This document shows positions 14,330-22,245 of a stretch of DNA of 27,520 bases, piece by piece. The DNA comes from a virus. The DNA lies in IMG/VR virus record IMGVR_UViG_3300050821_003095, positions 1-27,520 of that record, one strand, 5' to 3'. Made by a program: the position numbers and the translations under genes. Under the pieces are notes generated by a model, which did not search any database, was not told the origin of the DNA, and was given only the letters and a program-made list of their open reading frames with translations. Within the stretch, counting starts at the first letter, position 1, and every line of letters begins with the position of its first letter.

Positions 14330-15366
14330 CGGGCGCGCCTGTACCGTTGGGGCACGAACGCGGTGATCGTCGCATGCGGGTTGGTATGCATCACTGTGAA
14401 ATGCGTGGCAGTCATCGGCGGGATAGTGTTGACGAACCGGGTGTAGCCGCGCTGCCAGATTGGCTCATCGGACTGGTCAATACCGGACAGAAAGAAGTTC
14501 AGAATTCCTGATGAGCGGGCGATGTCGTAGAATACGTTGTCTTGAGGATCGTTCTGCGCCACCAAAGTTCTTTGCGCGGGGTCGGTGTTGCATAACACGA
14601 CACCATCGCCGGGGAAGATTTCCGGAAGCGTCACCATCGACGTGGAGTTGTTGTCCTGCAGCTGGCAGTACCCGGCCCCGGAGATCAAGTAGTAGACGTG
14701 GGTTTCGACGTCGCCGCGGTTCGCCAAAACAATGTTCCCCGAATAATATCCGGAACTTGCGGGTGGTCCTGATGTGAGGGCGTTCCACTGCCCGTACACG
14801 GTGGGTTTCGAATACAGGGGCCACGGGGCGATCCAGTTGATGTCCCATTCGGCGAAGTTGTTTCCGTAGGCGACGGGGTCGATCTGCTGCGCCGAATCGA
14901 CTGTCTTGTATGGGTAGACCTGAATCCACCGCCATCCCGAGAGTCGGGTGAAGACCCCTAGCCAGCCGGGTTGGTTTTCGATCTGGCCGGCCCACCACCG
15001 CTCCTCCGCCATCCGATAGAGGTAGTTGTTCGCCCCGTAGATTTGGACGCGGAAGTTGATGAGGCGTTGTTTGATGTTGGTGCGTTGAATCGTCGACCCC
15101 AGCTGAAAGGCGCCCTCGATCTGCACTTGCTCGAACGGGATGTGCTGCTCCCCCTGAATGACAGGACCGAGCTGGACACCTTCCCAGCCTGCGAGAGCGC
15201 CGTTGAGGTGAAAGACATTGCCGTTCGGGTCGATGTAGATGACCTGCGTCTGCAGCGCAGCCAAATACTCTGGGAACTGGGTTAGTTGGGTATAGGAGGC
15301 ATACCGCTGCCCCACCGTGTAGGAGGCTGTCTGCCCGATGGGGATCGGGTTGATGAGGGCCGTCAT
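14326..15366 (-). CDS. Minor tail protein, distal-tail (Dit)-like
   Basis: This protein has 346 residues; ATG 15366 overlaps the tape measure stop as ATGA. It is the first gene after the tape measure, where the distal tail protein is encoded in most siphoviruses. The N-terminal half has the pattern expected of a Dit-like hub: beta strands with LGPVIQGEQHIPFEQVQIEG, then a Trp-rich stretch (EERWWAGQIENQPGWLG). WDINWIAPWPLYSKP is like the phrase found at the end of the ring domain in related phage proteins. The C-terminal part is beta-rich. It would form the ring that joins the tail tube to the baseplate. Confidence 0.78.
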   Translation of the reverse strand: MTALINPIPIGQTASYTVGQRYASYTQLTQFPEYLAALQTQVIYIDPNGNVFHLNGALAGWEGVQLGPVIQGEQHIPFEQVQIEGAFQLGSTIQRTNIKQRLINFRVQIYGANNYLYRMAEERWWAGQIENQPGWLGVFTRLSGWRWIQVYPYKTVDSAQQIDPVAYGNNFAEWDINWIAPWPLYSKPTVYGQWNALTSGPPASSGYYSGNIVLANRGDVETHVYYLISGAGYCQLQDNNSTSMVTLPEIFPGDGVVLCNTDPAQRTLVAQNDPQDNVFYDIARSSGILNFFLSGIDQSDEPIWQRGYTRFVNTIPPMTATHFTVMHTNPHATITAFVPQRYRRAR

Positions 15367-17480
15367 CCCGTGCCCGTCGCCGGCAGCATCCCAGAGTTGT
15401 TGGTGCCCCCCATTGCGGGCATCCGGTTCGCAGCGCCGTTAGCGGCCTCATGTAAATCCTGTGTCGGGCTCATGACGCCCTGTTGCGTCACGTTGAGCTG
15501 CGGGCCGACGTCGCCGTAATAGTGATTGGTGGTGTTTTGGGTTTCCCCTGTGCGGACGTTCTGCGCGCCGCCGGGGCCGACCGGTATAGAACCCGCGTGA
15601 GGTATCAGACCGCCAAGCCCGGACAGCATCGAACCACCACCGCCCCCGAGGGAACCGCCCTGCTGGGAGCCTCCGCCAGCGAAGGCGTTGACCAGTCCGG
15701 TGGCGAGTTTCGTGATACCGAAATGCAGCGGATTACTCGAGCCGCCAAAAGATTTGAACACCGACCCGTCGAGGCCGAACTCCTGCAACACACCATTAAC
15801 CAGGCCAGAGCCGAGTTGCTGGGCCTGATCCTGCGAACTACCGCCCCCAGCCCCACCACCGTCGGCCGGCATAATGTACAGCGGGTCATGCTGCGCGCCT
15901 GTGGGGATACCGAGGTTTCCGGAGCCATCCATCGCGAGGTGGGCGTGCTGGCTGAACTGCGGATCACCAGCACCCACGGAGCCGCCCAACGCGAACGCGC
16001 CTGAACTACCCCCAGATTCGGCGTTCACACCTCCGGGGAGAGTGGCCGCGGTGTGACCCATGTTGCCGCCGCCGTGGTCATACCAGCCGATATTCAGGTC
16101 GTTCGATCCGCCCAAACCGGGCTGGAAGCCGTGCGACATCAGCCAATCGCCCTCATTGACGGTGGAGAACTGAACAGACGGGGCCATACCCAAAGCTGCG
16201 GTGGCGAGTTTGGATACCATCCCGGAGCAGTCATTCCGCAACGCCTGGCTATATGGCGTGCCCTGAAGGGATTGCGCCACCTTGTAGAGATTGGCGACTT
16301 TGCCGCCAGAGGCGTGCAGCTCGGCAGGACTCGACGCCGACGAAGGAACACTGTCGGCGAAACTGGGCAGCGCCGCCGCCGGTGCAGCAGTAGGCGCAGC
16401 GGGGGCTGCTATCGCACCGGGCCCGCTGACCGGTAGACCACTGGAGAAAGCGTCGTAGGCGTCGGCCCCGGAGCCGAGAACGTCGCCGCCGCGACCCAAT
16501 CCGGTGACATCGCTCAGATCGACGCCCGAAGGACCAGCTGATCCCGGAACGTGCATGTGGACGCCGGGGATTTGATTCCCCAGATTGGCTAGCGTTTGAC
16601 TGTAGTTGCTGCCCTGATTTTTCGGGTCAACAATGGCGCCGGCCCCAGTGTTTTGCAAACCTTGGTTGAGGGCTTGGATGGACATCAGCCCCGCGCTTAT
16701 GGGGATGATCATCTTCTCTAGAGCGTCGCCGACCTTGCCGATGACACCGGGCATGTCTTTGAAGATGTCCGCGAACCCCTGCGCGGTGGCTTTCGCTTCG
16801 TCGAGTTTCCCGAAAGCATCCTGCAAGGGCTGGGGTAGGTCTTTGACTTCGATACCGAGCTTACCGAAACTGTCGACCAGCTTCGATACACCACCAGTGG
16901 TGTCGCCGTCTTTGAAGGAGGCGAACGCCTGTCTGGTGTTGTTCGCTGCGTCTTTGACCCCGGTGACTTTGTCCTTCAGGCTGTCGATCCACGTTTCAAA
17001 GCCCTGACCGGCTGCTTTAGAGAGCGCCCCGCCGACCATCCCGGCGACACCCTCATCGCCGAACGCAGTCTTGAATGCGCCGCCAACAACGTCCTCAACC
17101 CGTTCGGAGAGTTGCCGTTTGATGTCGGGGCTGATAGCCCCAACCATCTCCTTACCGACATCGCCGAGAGCGTCGCGGAACTTGGAGTGGGCCTTTTTGC
17201 CGGTGTCTTGGAGGGCTTCTTCGACCTTGCTGGATTGTTCCTTGACGCCGTCGGCCATCGACTCCGACGCATCATTCCCAGCTTTGTGGAAGACGTCTTT
17301 GACTTTGCCGGTGGCTTTGGTGAAGGAGTCGTGGATCTTGTCGCCGAGCCCGGAGGTGCCCTTGTCGAACGATTCGGTGGCGCCCTTACCGGCTTCTTCC
17401 ATCGCCGGCCCGAGCTTCGATGTCTCGGGCATGATGGGAACCCACAGCACCGAAAGATCAACGTGACTGGGACCAGCCAT
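15363..17480 (-). CDS. Tape measure protein with an NlpC/P60-like segment
   Basis: This protein has 705 residues; ATG 17480 follows AGGAAGGGAACC. The tape measure sets tail length and is injected through the tube. Residues 1-230 are helical and Lys/Asp/Ala-rich, as expected for a coiled core. A hydrophobic stretch at about 260-285 could insert into the membrane. Residues about 395-500 look like an NlpC/P60-type cysteine peptidase: NDCSG (Cys418), then NMGHTAAT (His476). In other mycobacteriophages such motifs in tape measures help cut peptidoglycan during infection. The remainder is Gly/Ser-rich. By the rule of about 0.15 nm per residue the tail would be near 105 nm, on the short side. Position directly after the frameshifted chaperone genes supports the call. 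Confidence 0.93.
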   Translation of the reverse strand: MAGPSHVDLSVLWVPIMPETSKLGPAMEEAGKGATESFDKGTSGLGDKIHDSFTKATGKVKDVFHKAGNDASESMADGVKEQSSKVEEALQDTGKKAHSKFRDALGDVGKEMVGAISPDIKRQLSERVEDVVGGAFKTAFGDEGVAGMVGGALSKAAGQGFETWIDSLKDKVTGVKDAANNTRQAFASFKDGDTTGGVSKLVDSFGKLGIEVKDLPQPLQDAFGKLDEAKATAQGFADIFKDMPGVIGKVGDALEKMIIPISAGLMSIQALNQGLQNTGAGAIVDPKNQGSNYSQTLANLGNQIPGVHMHVPGSAGPSGVDLSDVTGLGRGGDVLGSGADAYDAFSSGLPVSGPGAIAAPAAPTAAPAAALPSFADSVPSSASSPAELHASGGKVANLYKVAQSLQGTPYSQALRNDCSGMVSKLATAALGMAPSVQFSTVNEGDWLMSHGFQPGLGGSNDLNIGWYDHGGGNMGHTAATLPGGVNAESGGSSGAFALGGSVGAGDPQFSQHAHLAMDGSGNLGIPTGAQHDPLYIMPADGGGAGGGSSQDQAQQLGSGLVNGVLQEFGLDGSVFKSFGGSSNPLHFGITKLATGLVNAFAGGGSQQGGSLGGGGGSMLSGLGGLIPHAGSIPVGPGGAQNVRTGETQNTTNHYYGDVGPQLNVTQQGVMSPTQDLHEAANGAANRMPAMGGTNNSGMLPATGTG

Positions 17481-17483
17481 CAG

Positions 17484-17792
17484 CTAGGTTCCCTTCCTGT
17501 TGAAGACTTTCGCGCGGTGCGCCTCATAGTCCGCGATGCTGGTGAACTCCGACTTGGCTTCTGCCGCAGGCTGTTTACGCGTGGTGCGCCAGTCGGGTTG
17601 GTTGGTTTCCAGCGACGCGAGCATTGTTCCGTTGTCCAGGACGTGGCAGACGGATGATCCCGGCGGGGCGGCGACTATCAGTGATAGGACTTCTGGCGCG
17701 GTGAGTTTCGGGGTGAACAAGTCGGTTGCATGCAACCCCAGGACCAGTAGGTCCCGCTGGACTGCGTGCCAGTGGAAACCGATGGCACGCAC
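17484..17792 (-). CDS. Tail assembly chaperone, downstream frame (T-type)
   Basis: This 102-residue frame, counted from GTG 17792, is probably made mainly as the C-terminal part of a fusion with the upstream frame, by -1 frameshifting (as lambda G-T). The frame is open back to 17834 without a good start codon or ribosome site. It ends three bases before the tape measure gene. It begins MRAIGFHWHAVQRDLLVLGL and ends SEFTSIADYEAHRAKVFNRK. The mixed basic, helical character and the place between the major tail protein and the tape measure fit tail assembly chaperones. Independent translation from GTG 17792 cannot be excluded. Confidence 0.8.
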   Translation of the reverse strand: MRAIGFHWHAVQRDLLVLGLHATDLFTPKLTAPEVLSLIVAAPPGSSVCHVLDNGTMLASLETNQPDWRTTRKQPAAEAKSEFTSIADYEAHRAKVFNRKGT

Positions 17793-17800
17793 CAGCAGCG

Positions 17801-18127
17801 TTATTCCGGGGGTAGTCCGACCTCTGGTGGTTCGCTAAGGTTTTTGAACCACCGGTCGAAGAATGCTTCCCGTTCGTCGTCGGGGAGGTCGAGGACGCGT
17901 TCCTGAATGTGGTCGGGAACTTTCGCGCGGTCCATGAACTCGAATGTTTGGTATGCCTCGCTGAGTTTGCGGACCTTCCAAAGGAACTTGATCGGCTTGA
18001 TGCCGTCCACTTCTTCCCATAGCACAGACGATTTGGGGAAAACAATGGGTTCGGAGCCGTCCTCAGGGCGGTAGGTGAAGGTCGGCTTGTCCCCGTAAGG
18101 GGACGCCTTCTCTTCTACTGCGGTCAC
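17801..18127 (-). CDS. Tail assembly chaperone, upstream frame (G-type)
   Basis: This 108-residue protein starts at GTG 18127, overlapping the major tail protein stop as GTGA. It is acidic (EDGSEPIVFPKSS, EVDGIKPIKFLWKV, DDEREAFFDRWFKN). In siphoviruses the gene just before the tape measure encodes a chaperone that is partly extended into the next frame. Here the next frame is -1 relative to this one and lies directly downstream. The likely fused product continues GLPP-GITLLVRAIG. The protein coats the tape measure before the tube polymerises. The call is by position, size, acidic character and frame arrangement. Confidence 0.85.
   Translation of the reverse strand: MTAVEEKASPYGDKPTFTYRPEDGSEPIVFPKSSVLWEEVDGIKPIKFLWKVRKLSEAYQTFEFMDRAKVPDHIQERVLDLPDDEREAFFDRWFKNLSEPPEVGLPPE
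17807..17813 (-). other. Candidate -1 programmed frameshift site
   Basis: On the minus strand the last codons of the upstream frame read GGA CTA CCC CCG GAA TAA. The heptamer A CCC CCG (17813-17807) allows a slip of one base back, giving ACC CCC GGA ATA and entering the downstream frame. The -1 frame is closed by a TAG at 17837-17835, so any shift must happen in the 34 bases 17834-17801. The heptamer is imperfect for the X XXY YYZ rule because the first base is A rather than C. Confidence 0.5.
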
Positions 18128-18702
18128 GTGTGGATTCCGTCGTCGGTGATCTCGTACACGAAGTTCCCGGACGTGTCAGGGAAGGCTTCCATCGTCACGT
18201 CGTACACGGCGAGGTCGAGGTGGGTCCACTTGTAGGGCCCCACTTCGGTGACACGCGCAATCGGCAGTGCCTGGCGCACGGTGGCCAGCTGGAAGAAGCC
18301 CTCAAATACCCATACTGCGTTCACGTTCAGAAGCGGGTTCAACGCGGTGTTGGTGAGGGTTCCAACCGTGCTGGTGGGCGCGGTGACGGTCACGTTGCTG
18401 TCGGAGTGGACCGCTTTCAGCACGTCCGCGTCCAGAGGCTGCAGGAGCTGGAACTTGAACGTCACCGAATAGGACTGCTGTAGCGAAGCAATCAAGGAGC
18501 CGCCCCACGCGAATTTCTTTGTGTTGGGTCGGTTCTCCTGGCGTGTCACACCCTGATCTCCCACATACCCCAGCGGCACCAACGGCGATGTGAGCGCGGT
18601 TGTGGTGTCGGTGGGAAGTGTGCTTCCTAGTGGGGCCCGCCAAATTCCGCCAGTAATATTGGGGGAGACGGCAAGCGTCTGCGCGACGGTGTTACCTGAC
18701 AT
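18124..18702 (-). CDS. Major tail protein (tail tube)
   Basis: This protein has 192 residues; ATG 18702 has AGAAAGAAAG upstream. It is beta-rich, with features of the tail tube fold: GYVGDQGVTRQENRPNTKKF near the N-terminus, then SYSVTFKFQLLQPLDADVLK, and a C-terminal part with LDLAVYDVTMEAFPD. Many copies would stack into the tail tube around the tape measure. Its place between the tail terminator and the two chaperone frames is the classical one. A 21-base gap upstream with its own strong ribosome site would support high expression. Confidence 0.9.
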   Translation of the reverse strand: MSGNTVAQTLAVSPNITGGIWRAPLGSTLPTDTTTALTSPLVPLGYVGDQGVTRQENRPNTKKFAWGGSLIASLQQSYSVTFKFQLLQPLDADVLKAVHSDSNVTVTAPTSTVGTLTNTALNPLLNVNAVWVFEGFFQLATVRQALPIARVTEVGPYKWTHLDLAVYDVTMEAFPDTSGNFVYEITDDGIHT

Positions 18703-18723
18703 TGGCTTTCTTTCTATTCGGGG

Positions 18724-19167
18724 TTAGGGATTCCACGGTTGTCCCGCCACGCGCCAGGTCACTGAGGCCCTGAATCGGGGGAGGATTACATCGGGGTCTG
18801 TCGCGCGGTGGGTATCCACAACGCCCATGACGCCGACGACATACCAATCGAACGTCCCATCGCTGATGGTTTGTCCACGGCCGGCGCCCATCAAAGCGAC
18901 AGCGCGAGCTGTGATCAATTGGGCTTGGATCTCATCGGGGCTGTACCCGAGGAGGATGCACTGCTTGTCGTACTGGAATCGGTTCGGCTTCGAACCACCC
19001 CCATCCTCAACCCGCAACATCCCATTCACGGTGTCCGCGTCGATAGATGGGCTGGGAACTCTTGTGGTGACTGGGGTTGGGGCTAAAGCGGTTTGAAGAT
19101 AGTTGATAGCCAGGGTTTCGATGTTGGGGGTGAGAAGTACCGGATCAACGGTCGGCCCGAAGGTCAT
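18724..19167 (-). CDS. Tail terminator protein
   Basis: This protein has 147 residues; ATG 19167 overlaps the upstream stop as ATGA. It begins MTFGPTVDPVLLTPNIETLA and has helix-strand alternation with a central VNGMLRVEDGGGSKPNR. It then has the stretch YDKQCILLGYSPDEIQAQL and ends in a beta-rich SVTWRVAGQPWNP. The place (after the head-closure proteins, before the major tail protein) and the size of about 140-150 residues fit the hexameric protein that caps the finished tail and joins it to the head. The fold assignment is by position and composition. Confidence 0.78.
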   Translation of the reverse strand: MTFGPTVDPVLLTPNIETLAINYLQTALAPTPVTTRVPSPSIDADTVNGMLRVEDGGGSKPNRFQYDKQCILLGYSPDEIQAQLITARAVALMGAGRGQTISDGTFDWYVVGVMGVVDTHRATDPDVILPRFRASVTWRVAGQPWNP

Positions 19168-19466
19168 CGGCCGCCCATCGCCGCTGCGGCTTTCAACAGG
19201 ACATGATGGGTCATTTCGATGCGGATGCCGTGCCCGTCAACGGGATGCACATACAGTCTTGGGCGTGTGTTGTCGGGATCTTCCGACATGACGATACCGA
19301 AATGCCCTGTCTTAGGGCGTGTTTGCCACTTCTTCGACTTGAGTTCTTCTTTGCACATATCGTTGACCATTTCGAGCATCTCTTCTCCCTTAGCGCGGAG
19401 GTGCTCTTTGACTATCGGCATGTGCCGGATCTGGCGGTGCTGTTCCTCGGTCAATTCGAAGCCCAT
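19164..19466 (-). CDS. Head-tail connection protein, HK97 gp10-like position
   Basis: I chose ATG 19466, which overlaps the upstream stop as TAATG; the longer frame back to 19577 only shadows the neighbour. The protein has 100 residues. It begins MGFELTEEQHRQIRHMPIVK, has a helical, charged first half (LRAKGEEMLEMVNDMCKEEL), then a beta part (TGHFGIVMSEDPDNTRPRLY). It ends MTHHVLLKAAAAMGGR. The long N-terminal helix, beta strands and C-terminal helix suit the HK97 gp10-type neck protein found at this place in many siphoviruses. No enzyme motif is seen. Confidence 0.72.
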   Translation of the reverse strand: MGFELTEEQHRQIRHMPIVKEHLRAKGEEMLEMVNDMCKEELKSKKWQTRPKTGHFGIVMSEDPDNTRPRLYVHPVDGHGIRIEMTHHVLLKAAAAMGGR

Positions 19467-19837
19467 TAGTTGACTCGCCTTACATGTACGGTGCCGCCGA
19501 AAATGGATTTGTAGCGTTGCCACGGCAACCCGTTCGACCATGAGACGGGCCGGTTCTGGACTTCGTAGGTGAGCCATTCGGTGCCGTTGTTTACCAGCAC
19601 GTTGTCCAGCTTTTTGTACAACGTTGGGTCGGGGACCTCGAGGAGGAGGTCGATGATCGTTCTTTCGACGTACTCGATGGAGATTGGGTCGACGCGGCCG
19701 TCGTTCAACTGTTGAATCCCGATGATCATCCGCGGGATCGGATCAGACAGTGATCCGATCGGGTTGTTGTGCGCATCCAACCCGGTTTGGGTCCATATCT
19801 GGTGCTTGATCTCAACTGCGAGCGGGAAGACGGGCAT
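19466..19837 (-). CDS. Head-closure (head-tail stopper) protein
   Basis: I chose ATG 19837, which overlaps the upstream stop as TAATG, giving 123 residues; a longer in-frame reading to 20116 only overlaps the adaptor gene. The protein begins MPVFPLAVEIKHQIWTQTGL and is beta-rich: DPIPRMIIGIQQLNDGRVDP, then TIIDLLLEVPDPTLYKKLDN, then WLTYEVQNRPVSWSNG. It ends GGTVHVRRVN. The size and the order adaptor, stopper, neck, terminator support a stopper that closes the portal channel until the tail joins. The assignment is by gene order and beta-barrel-like pattern. Confidence 0.75.
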   Translation of the reverse strand: MPVFPLAVEIKHQIWTQTGLDAHNNPIGSLSDPIPRMIIGIQQLNDGRVDPISIEYVERTIIDLLLEVPDPTLYKKLDNVLVNNGTEWLTYEVQNRPVSWSNGLPWQRYKSIFGGTVHVRRVN

Positions 19838-20421
19838 TAGAACCTGACTAGGGTGTACGGTCCCAGTCGGCGGCGTTGATCGTCTGTGAGCACTAAACCC
19901 AACGCGCCCATACTGATTGAATACGGGCCCGAACTGATTTGGGTGGCGATCCCCGATGGGAGCTCGAGTGCTTTGTTCGCCAACTCCATCCCAACTCCGG
20001 CGATGATGGGCGGCAGCGTCGGATACCCGTGCGTGTAGGTAACTTCCGCGAACCGCGCCAGCGGCGAAGGGTATTCGCGGAACCTTTGCTCGGACTCCAA
20101 CGGCCACAACGGCCACTGAAAGTAGTGGTGCTGAATACGGTTAATAAACCCGGCCTGGTGCCAGTGGTAGGCGCACGGGTTCAACGTCAACCCATTCAAG
20201 GTGATCGACTGCACCCCAGTCACATACAGGGAAGGAAGCATGATCGTTCCCTCAGGCTGGATAGGAACCGACTCCGTCACGGTGATCGACGGATAGATGT
20301 GCCACTGGCAGAAGTTGCGGATCGTGTCCCCCGCAACCGACAGAAACCAATCCGGGTCCGACGCTTGAAACGATGCCAGGTCAGTAGAAGTCAGCAGACC
20401 AGGAGGCTGCGGTGCGGTCAT
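19837..20421 (-). CDS. Head-to-tail adaptor protein
   Basis: This protein has 194 residues; ATG 20421 overlaps the upstream stop as ATGA. It begins MTAPQPPGLLTSTDLASFQA, then has SVAGDTIRNFCQWHIYPSIT, a pattern typical of adaptor proteins of the gp6/gp15 type. Their helices pack under the portal: a first helix, a W/H/P bend, and then beta strands with V.SITLNG.L. The C-terminal half holds THGYPTLPPIIAGVGMELAN, which resembles the repeated phrase YTHGY...P..I in phage adaptor proteins. It binds the portal on the inside of the neck. The gene order supports it. Confidence 0.85.
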   Translation of the reverse strand: MTAPQPPGLLTSTDLASFQASDPDWFLSVAGDTIRNFCQWHIYPSITVTESVPIQPEGTIMLPSLYVTGVQSITLNGLTLNPCAYHWHQAGFINRIQHHYFQWPLWPLESEQRFREYPSPLARFAEVTYTHGYPTLPPIIAGVGMELANKALELPSGIATQISSGPYSISMGALGLVLTDDQRRRLGPYTLVRF

Positions 20422-20552
20422 GGCTGCCTAATCCAGATCTGCGTCAACTCGGAATCCACCACCGGAACACCCATCCCCGCGTCCTCATGGAACGTGGTCA
20501 CATACCGGTAGACGTACTCCTCAGTGTCCGGGGGCACATCTGGGGATGTCAC
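20418..20552 (-). CDS. Small protein between capsid and adaptor genes (44 aa)
   Basis: This 44-residue frame starts at GTG 20552, immediately after the TAA of the upstream 58-residue gene, and its TGA overlaps the adaptor ATG as ATGA. It begins MTSPDVPPDTEEYVYRYVTT and ends SELTQIWIRQP. It is acidic with strand-like alternation. The tight junctions on both sides make it likely to be translated. I recognise no family. It may be a small neck or capsid component. Confidence 0.6.
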   Translation of the reverse strand: MTSPDVPPDTEEYVYRYVTTFHEDAGMGVPVVDSELTQIWIRQP

Positions 20553-20729
20553 TTACCCGGCTTTGGTTTTCGCTGTACTCGTGGTTGAAACCGGCTTCTT
20601 GTCCTCGGGTTCAACGACTTTCGACTTCGTGACGAGTTTCTCATCCGATGGGTCATACCCTTCGGGTACTTCTTTGGCGCCGTCGCCGCGGTCCCATTCA
20701 TAGCCAGAGATTCGCGTGGTGTGGCCCAT
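20553..20729 (-). CDS. Small charged protein after the capsid gene (58 aa)
   Basis: The ATG at 20729 has a strong ribosome site (GAAGGAG). The protein has 58 residues: MGHTTRISGYEWDRGDGAKE at the front, then a Lys/Glu/Pro-rich, probably disordered tail that ends TSTAKTKAG. It lies between the capsid hairpin and the 44-residue gene. Small proteins with a low-complexity Lys- and Thr-rich tail downstream of the major capsid gene are common in actinophages, where the role is unknown. It may bind the capsid or DNA. No catalytic motif is visible. Confidence 0.7.
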   Translation of the reverse strand: MGHTTRISGYEWDRGDGAKEVPEGYDPSDEKLVTKSKVVEPEDKKPVSTTSTAKTKAG

Positions 20730-20750
20730 GATTCTCCTTCAAAGTGGTGA

Positions 20751-20783
20751 CCTTGGAGGCGCAGGATCGCTGCGCCTCCAAGG
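20751..20783 (-). terminator. Perfect 14-bp hairpin after the capsid gene
   Basis: CCTTGGAGGCGCAG (20751-20764) and its exact complement (20770-20783) enclose a five-base loop. In the minus-strand transcript it starts seven bases after the capsid stop codon. No U-run follows, so it is not a textbook intrinsic terminator. It may act as a partial terminator or as an RNA end that stabilises capsid mRNA, giving more capsid than downstream proteins. Confidence 0.65.
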
Positions 20784-20790
20784 CTGTTTG

Positions 20791-22245
20791 TTACGGGGCG
20801 TTCTGCAGCACCAGCAGCTCGAACAGCTCAGGACGCTCGACCATCAGGCCGATGCGCTCCTCAGCCCGAGCAGTCCACAAGTTCTGCTCGAAGTCGGTAC
20901 CGTTGGTGTTGGTCATGTCGACCCGCAAACCACCACGCCGTAGGACACGGTTCCAGCCGGCGAAGTCGCCGACCAGGATGTAGCCCTGCGGCATCGCGGG
21001 TGTGGCAACAACCTTTTTGCCCCACAACCCGAACACCGAAACCGCCTGGGGGGTTCCCTCAGCCTGGTTCCAGCCGTAGTCGCGGCCGAACATCGAACCA
21101 CCGAAGTACTGGTTGTTCAGATCCTTGGCGAGACGCACAGTCAGGTAGTCCTGCGGGTTCATCACGATGGCGTCGGGCTCGAAGAAGTGCAACACCCGAA
21201 TGTCGGTGAGGGCCTGAAGGATTCCCTCCGCGATCTGCACACCCGTAGGCGCTGTACCGGTTGAGCCGGTGCCGACGACCGCCCTGCCCGGAACCACGGA
21301 GGCGACGGTCGCGTTGGTGGCACCCAAACCAGCGGTACCCGCAGTGGGGACAGCTAGGTTGGTGACCGCGGTGATCGTCTGCGGCGCGGTGAAACCGGCG
21401 GTGCGGTTCAGAATTCCGTTCACACCCGGGTAGCCGGCGCCTGCGAGGAGCTGGACTTCTTCCTCACGCTGAACACCCATCACCAGGCGCTGCTGAATCA
21501 GCGACCAGACCAGGCCGGCGTCTTGGATGAGTTCGTCGGTGACCCGCTCGAGGTTGGCGATCTTGCCGACCTGCTCGGTGTAACGCTGGAAGCTGTGAGT
21601 CGAAGTGGGCTTCGTCGCACCTTCATTGGTGGCCGCAGCGTTGTTCGTCCACGACGCTTCACGCACATACGTCACAACGGGTGAGTCGCATGCGTAGCTC
21701 GGAATCAAGCTGGCGATGATGTTCTCGTAGAACCGCAGGTCAACGATCTGAGGGATGAACTCCGGGGCGATGAACGGACCCGCAGTACCAGTCAGGAAGT
21801 ACGTTCCGTTCGCCAGGGCGGACGGGGTTGTGGTTCCTGATGCGGCGTCACCGGAAAGGCCGGTCACACCTTGGGTTTTCATGCGGATTTCGTCGGCGGC
21901 GTTCTTCAAACCGAACTCGAACGAAACCGCTTCCTGCCGGCGCGACTCTGGGCGCGCCGCCGTCTTGATGCGGTTGAACCCCTCCTGATACTTCTTCAGG
22001 TGGTCCGGGACCTGTACGTCGGCGGAGTCACCGCTGGGGTTAGGGTCGGCTGATCCGGTGAACCCCAGCGCCTTGCTGTAGGTGCGGATCGCCGTCTCGA
22101 TCTCGGTGTTCTCCTTCTCCGCCTTGTCCATGAAGGAGTCGAACTCTTGAGCGTTGATCGAATCCGATTCGAACGCTTTGGTTTTCTCGATTACTTCGCG
22201 CCGCAGCTCCTCGCTGCGCTGCGCCAATGCACCCTTACTGGGCAT
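20791..22245 (-). CDS. Major capsid protein, HK97 fold
   Basis: This protein has 484 residues; ATG 22245 has AGGAG upstream, and overlaps the protease end by 11 bases. Residues about 1-110 are a helical delta-domain-like region (charged, RSEELRREVIEKTKAFESDS) that is probably removed by the neighbouring protease. From about 150 the protein is a typical HK97 capsid: FIAPEFIPQIVDLRFYENII, YVREASWTNNAAATNEGATK, then RVTDELIQDAGLVWSLIQQR. It continues with NPQDYLTVRLAKD and YILVGDFAGWNRV, and ends RAEERIGLMVERPELFELLV. No separate scaffold gene is seen; the delta domain and the acidic tail of the protease may do that job. A strong hairpin follows the gene. Confidence 0.94.
   Translation of the reverse strand: MPSKGALAQRSEELRREVIEKTKAFESDSINAQEFDSFMDKAEKENTEIETAIRTYSKALGFTGSADPNPSGDSADVQVPDHLKKYQEGFNRIKTAARPESRRQEAVSFEFGLKNAADEIRMKTQGVTGLSGDAASGTTTPSALANGTYFLTGTAGPFIAPEFIPQIVDLRFYENIIASLIPSYACDSPVVTYVREASWTNNAAATNEGATKPTSTHSFQRYTEQVGKIANLERVTDELIQDAGLVWSLIQQRLVMGVQREEEVQLLAGAGYPGVNGILNRTAGFTAPQTITAVTNLAVPTAGTAGLGATNATVASVVPGRAVVGTGSTGTAPTGVQIAEGILQALTDIRVLHFFEPDAIVMNPQDYLTVRLAKDLNNQYFGGSMFGRDYGWNQAEGTPQAVSVFGLWGKKVVATPAMPQGYILVGDFAGWNRVLRRGGLRVDMTNTNGTDFEQNLWTARAEERIGLMVERPELFELLVLQNAP

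Noticed and set aside
17839-17845. CAAAAAC run as an alternative slippery site in the tail chaperone gene
   Set aside because: The -1 frame has a TAG at 17837-17835, directly downstream, so a slip here would end at once.
19838-20116. Upstream extension of the head-closure protein (216-residue reading)
   Set aside because: The extension lies within the adaptor gene and reads as basic, shadow-type sequence. ATG 19837 gives a TAATG junction.
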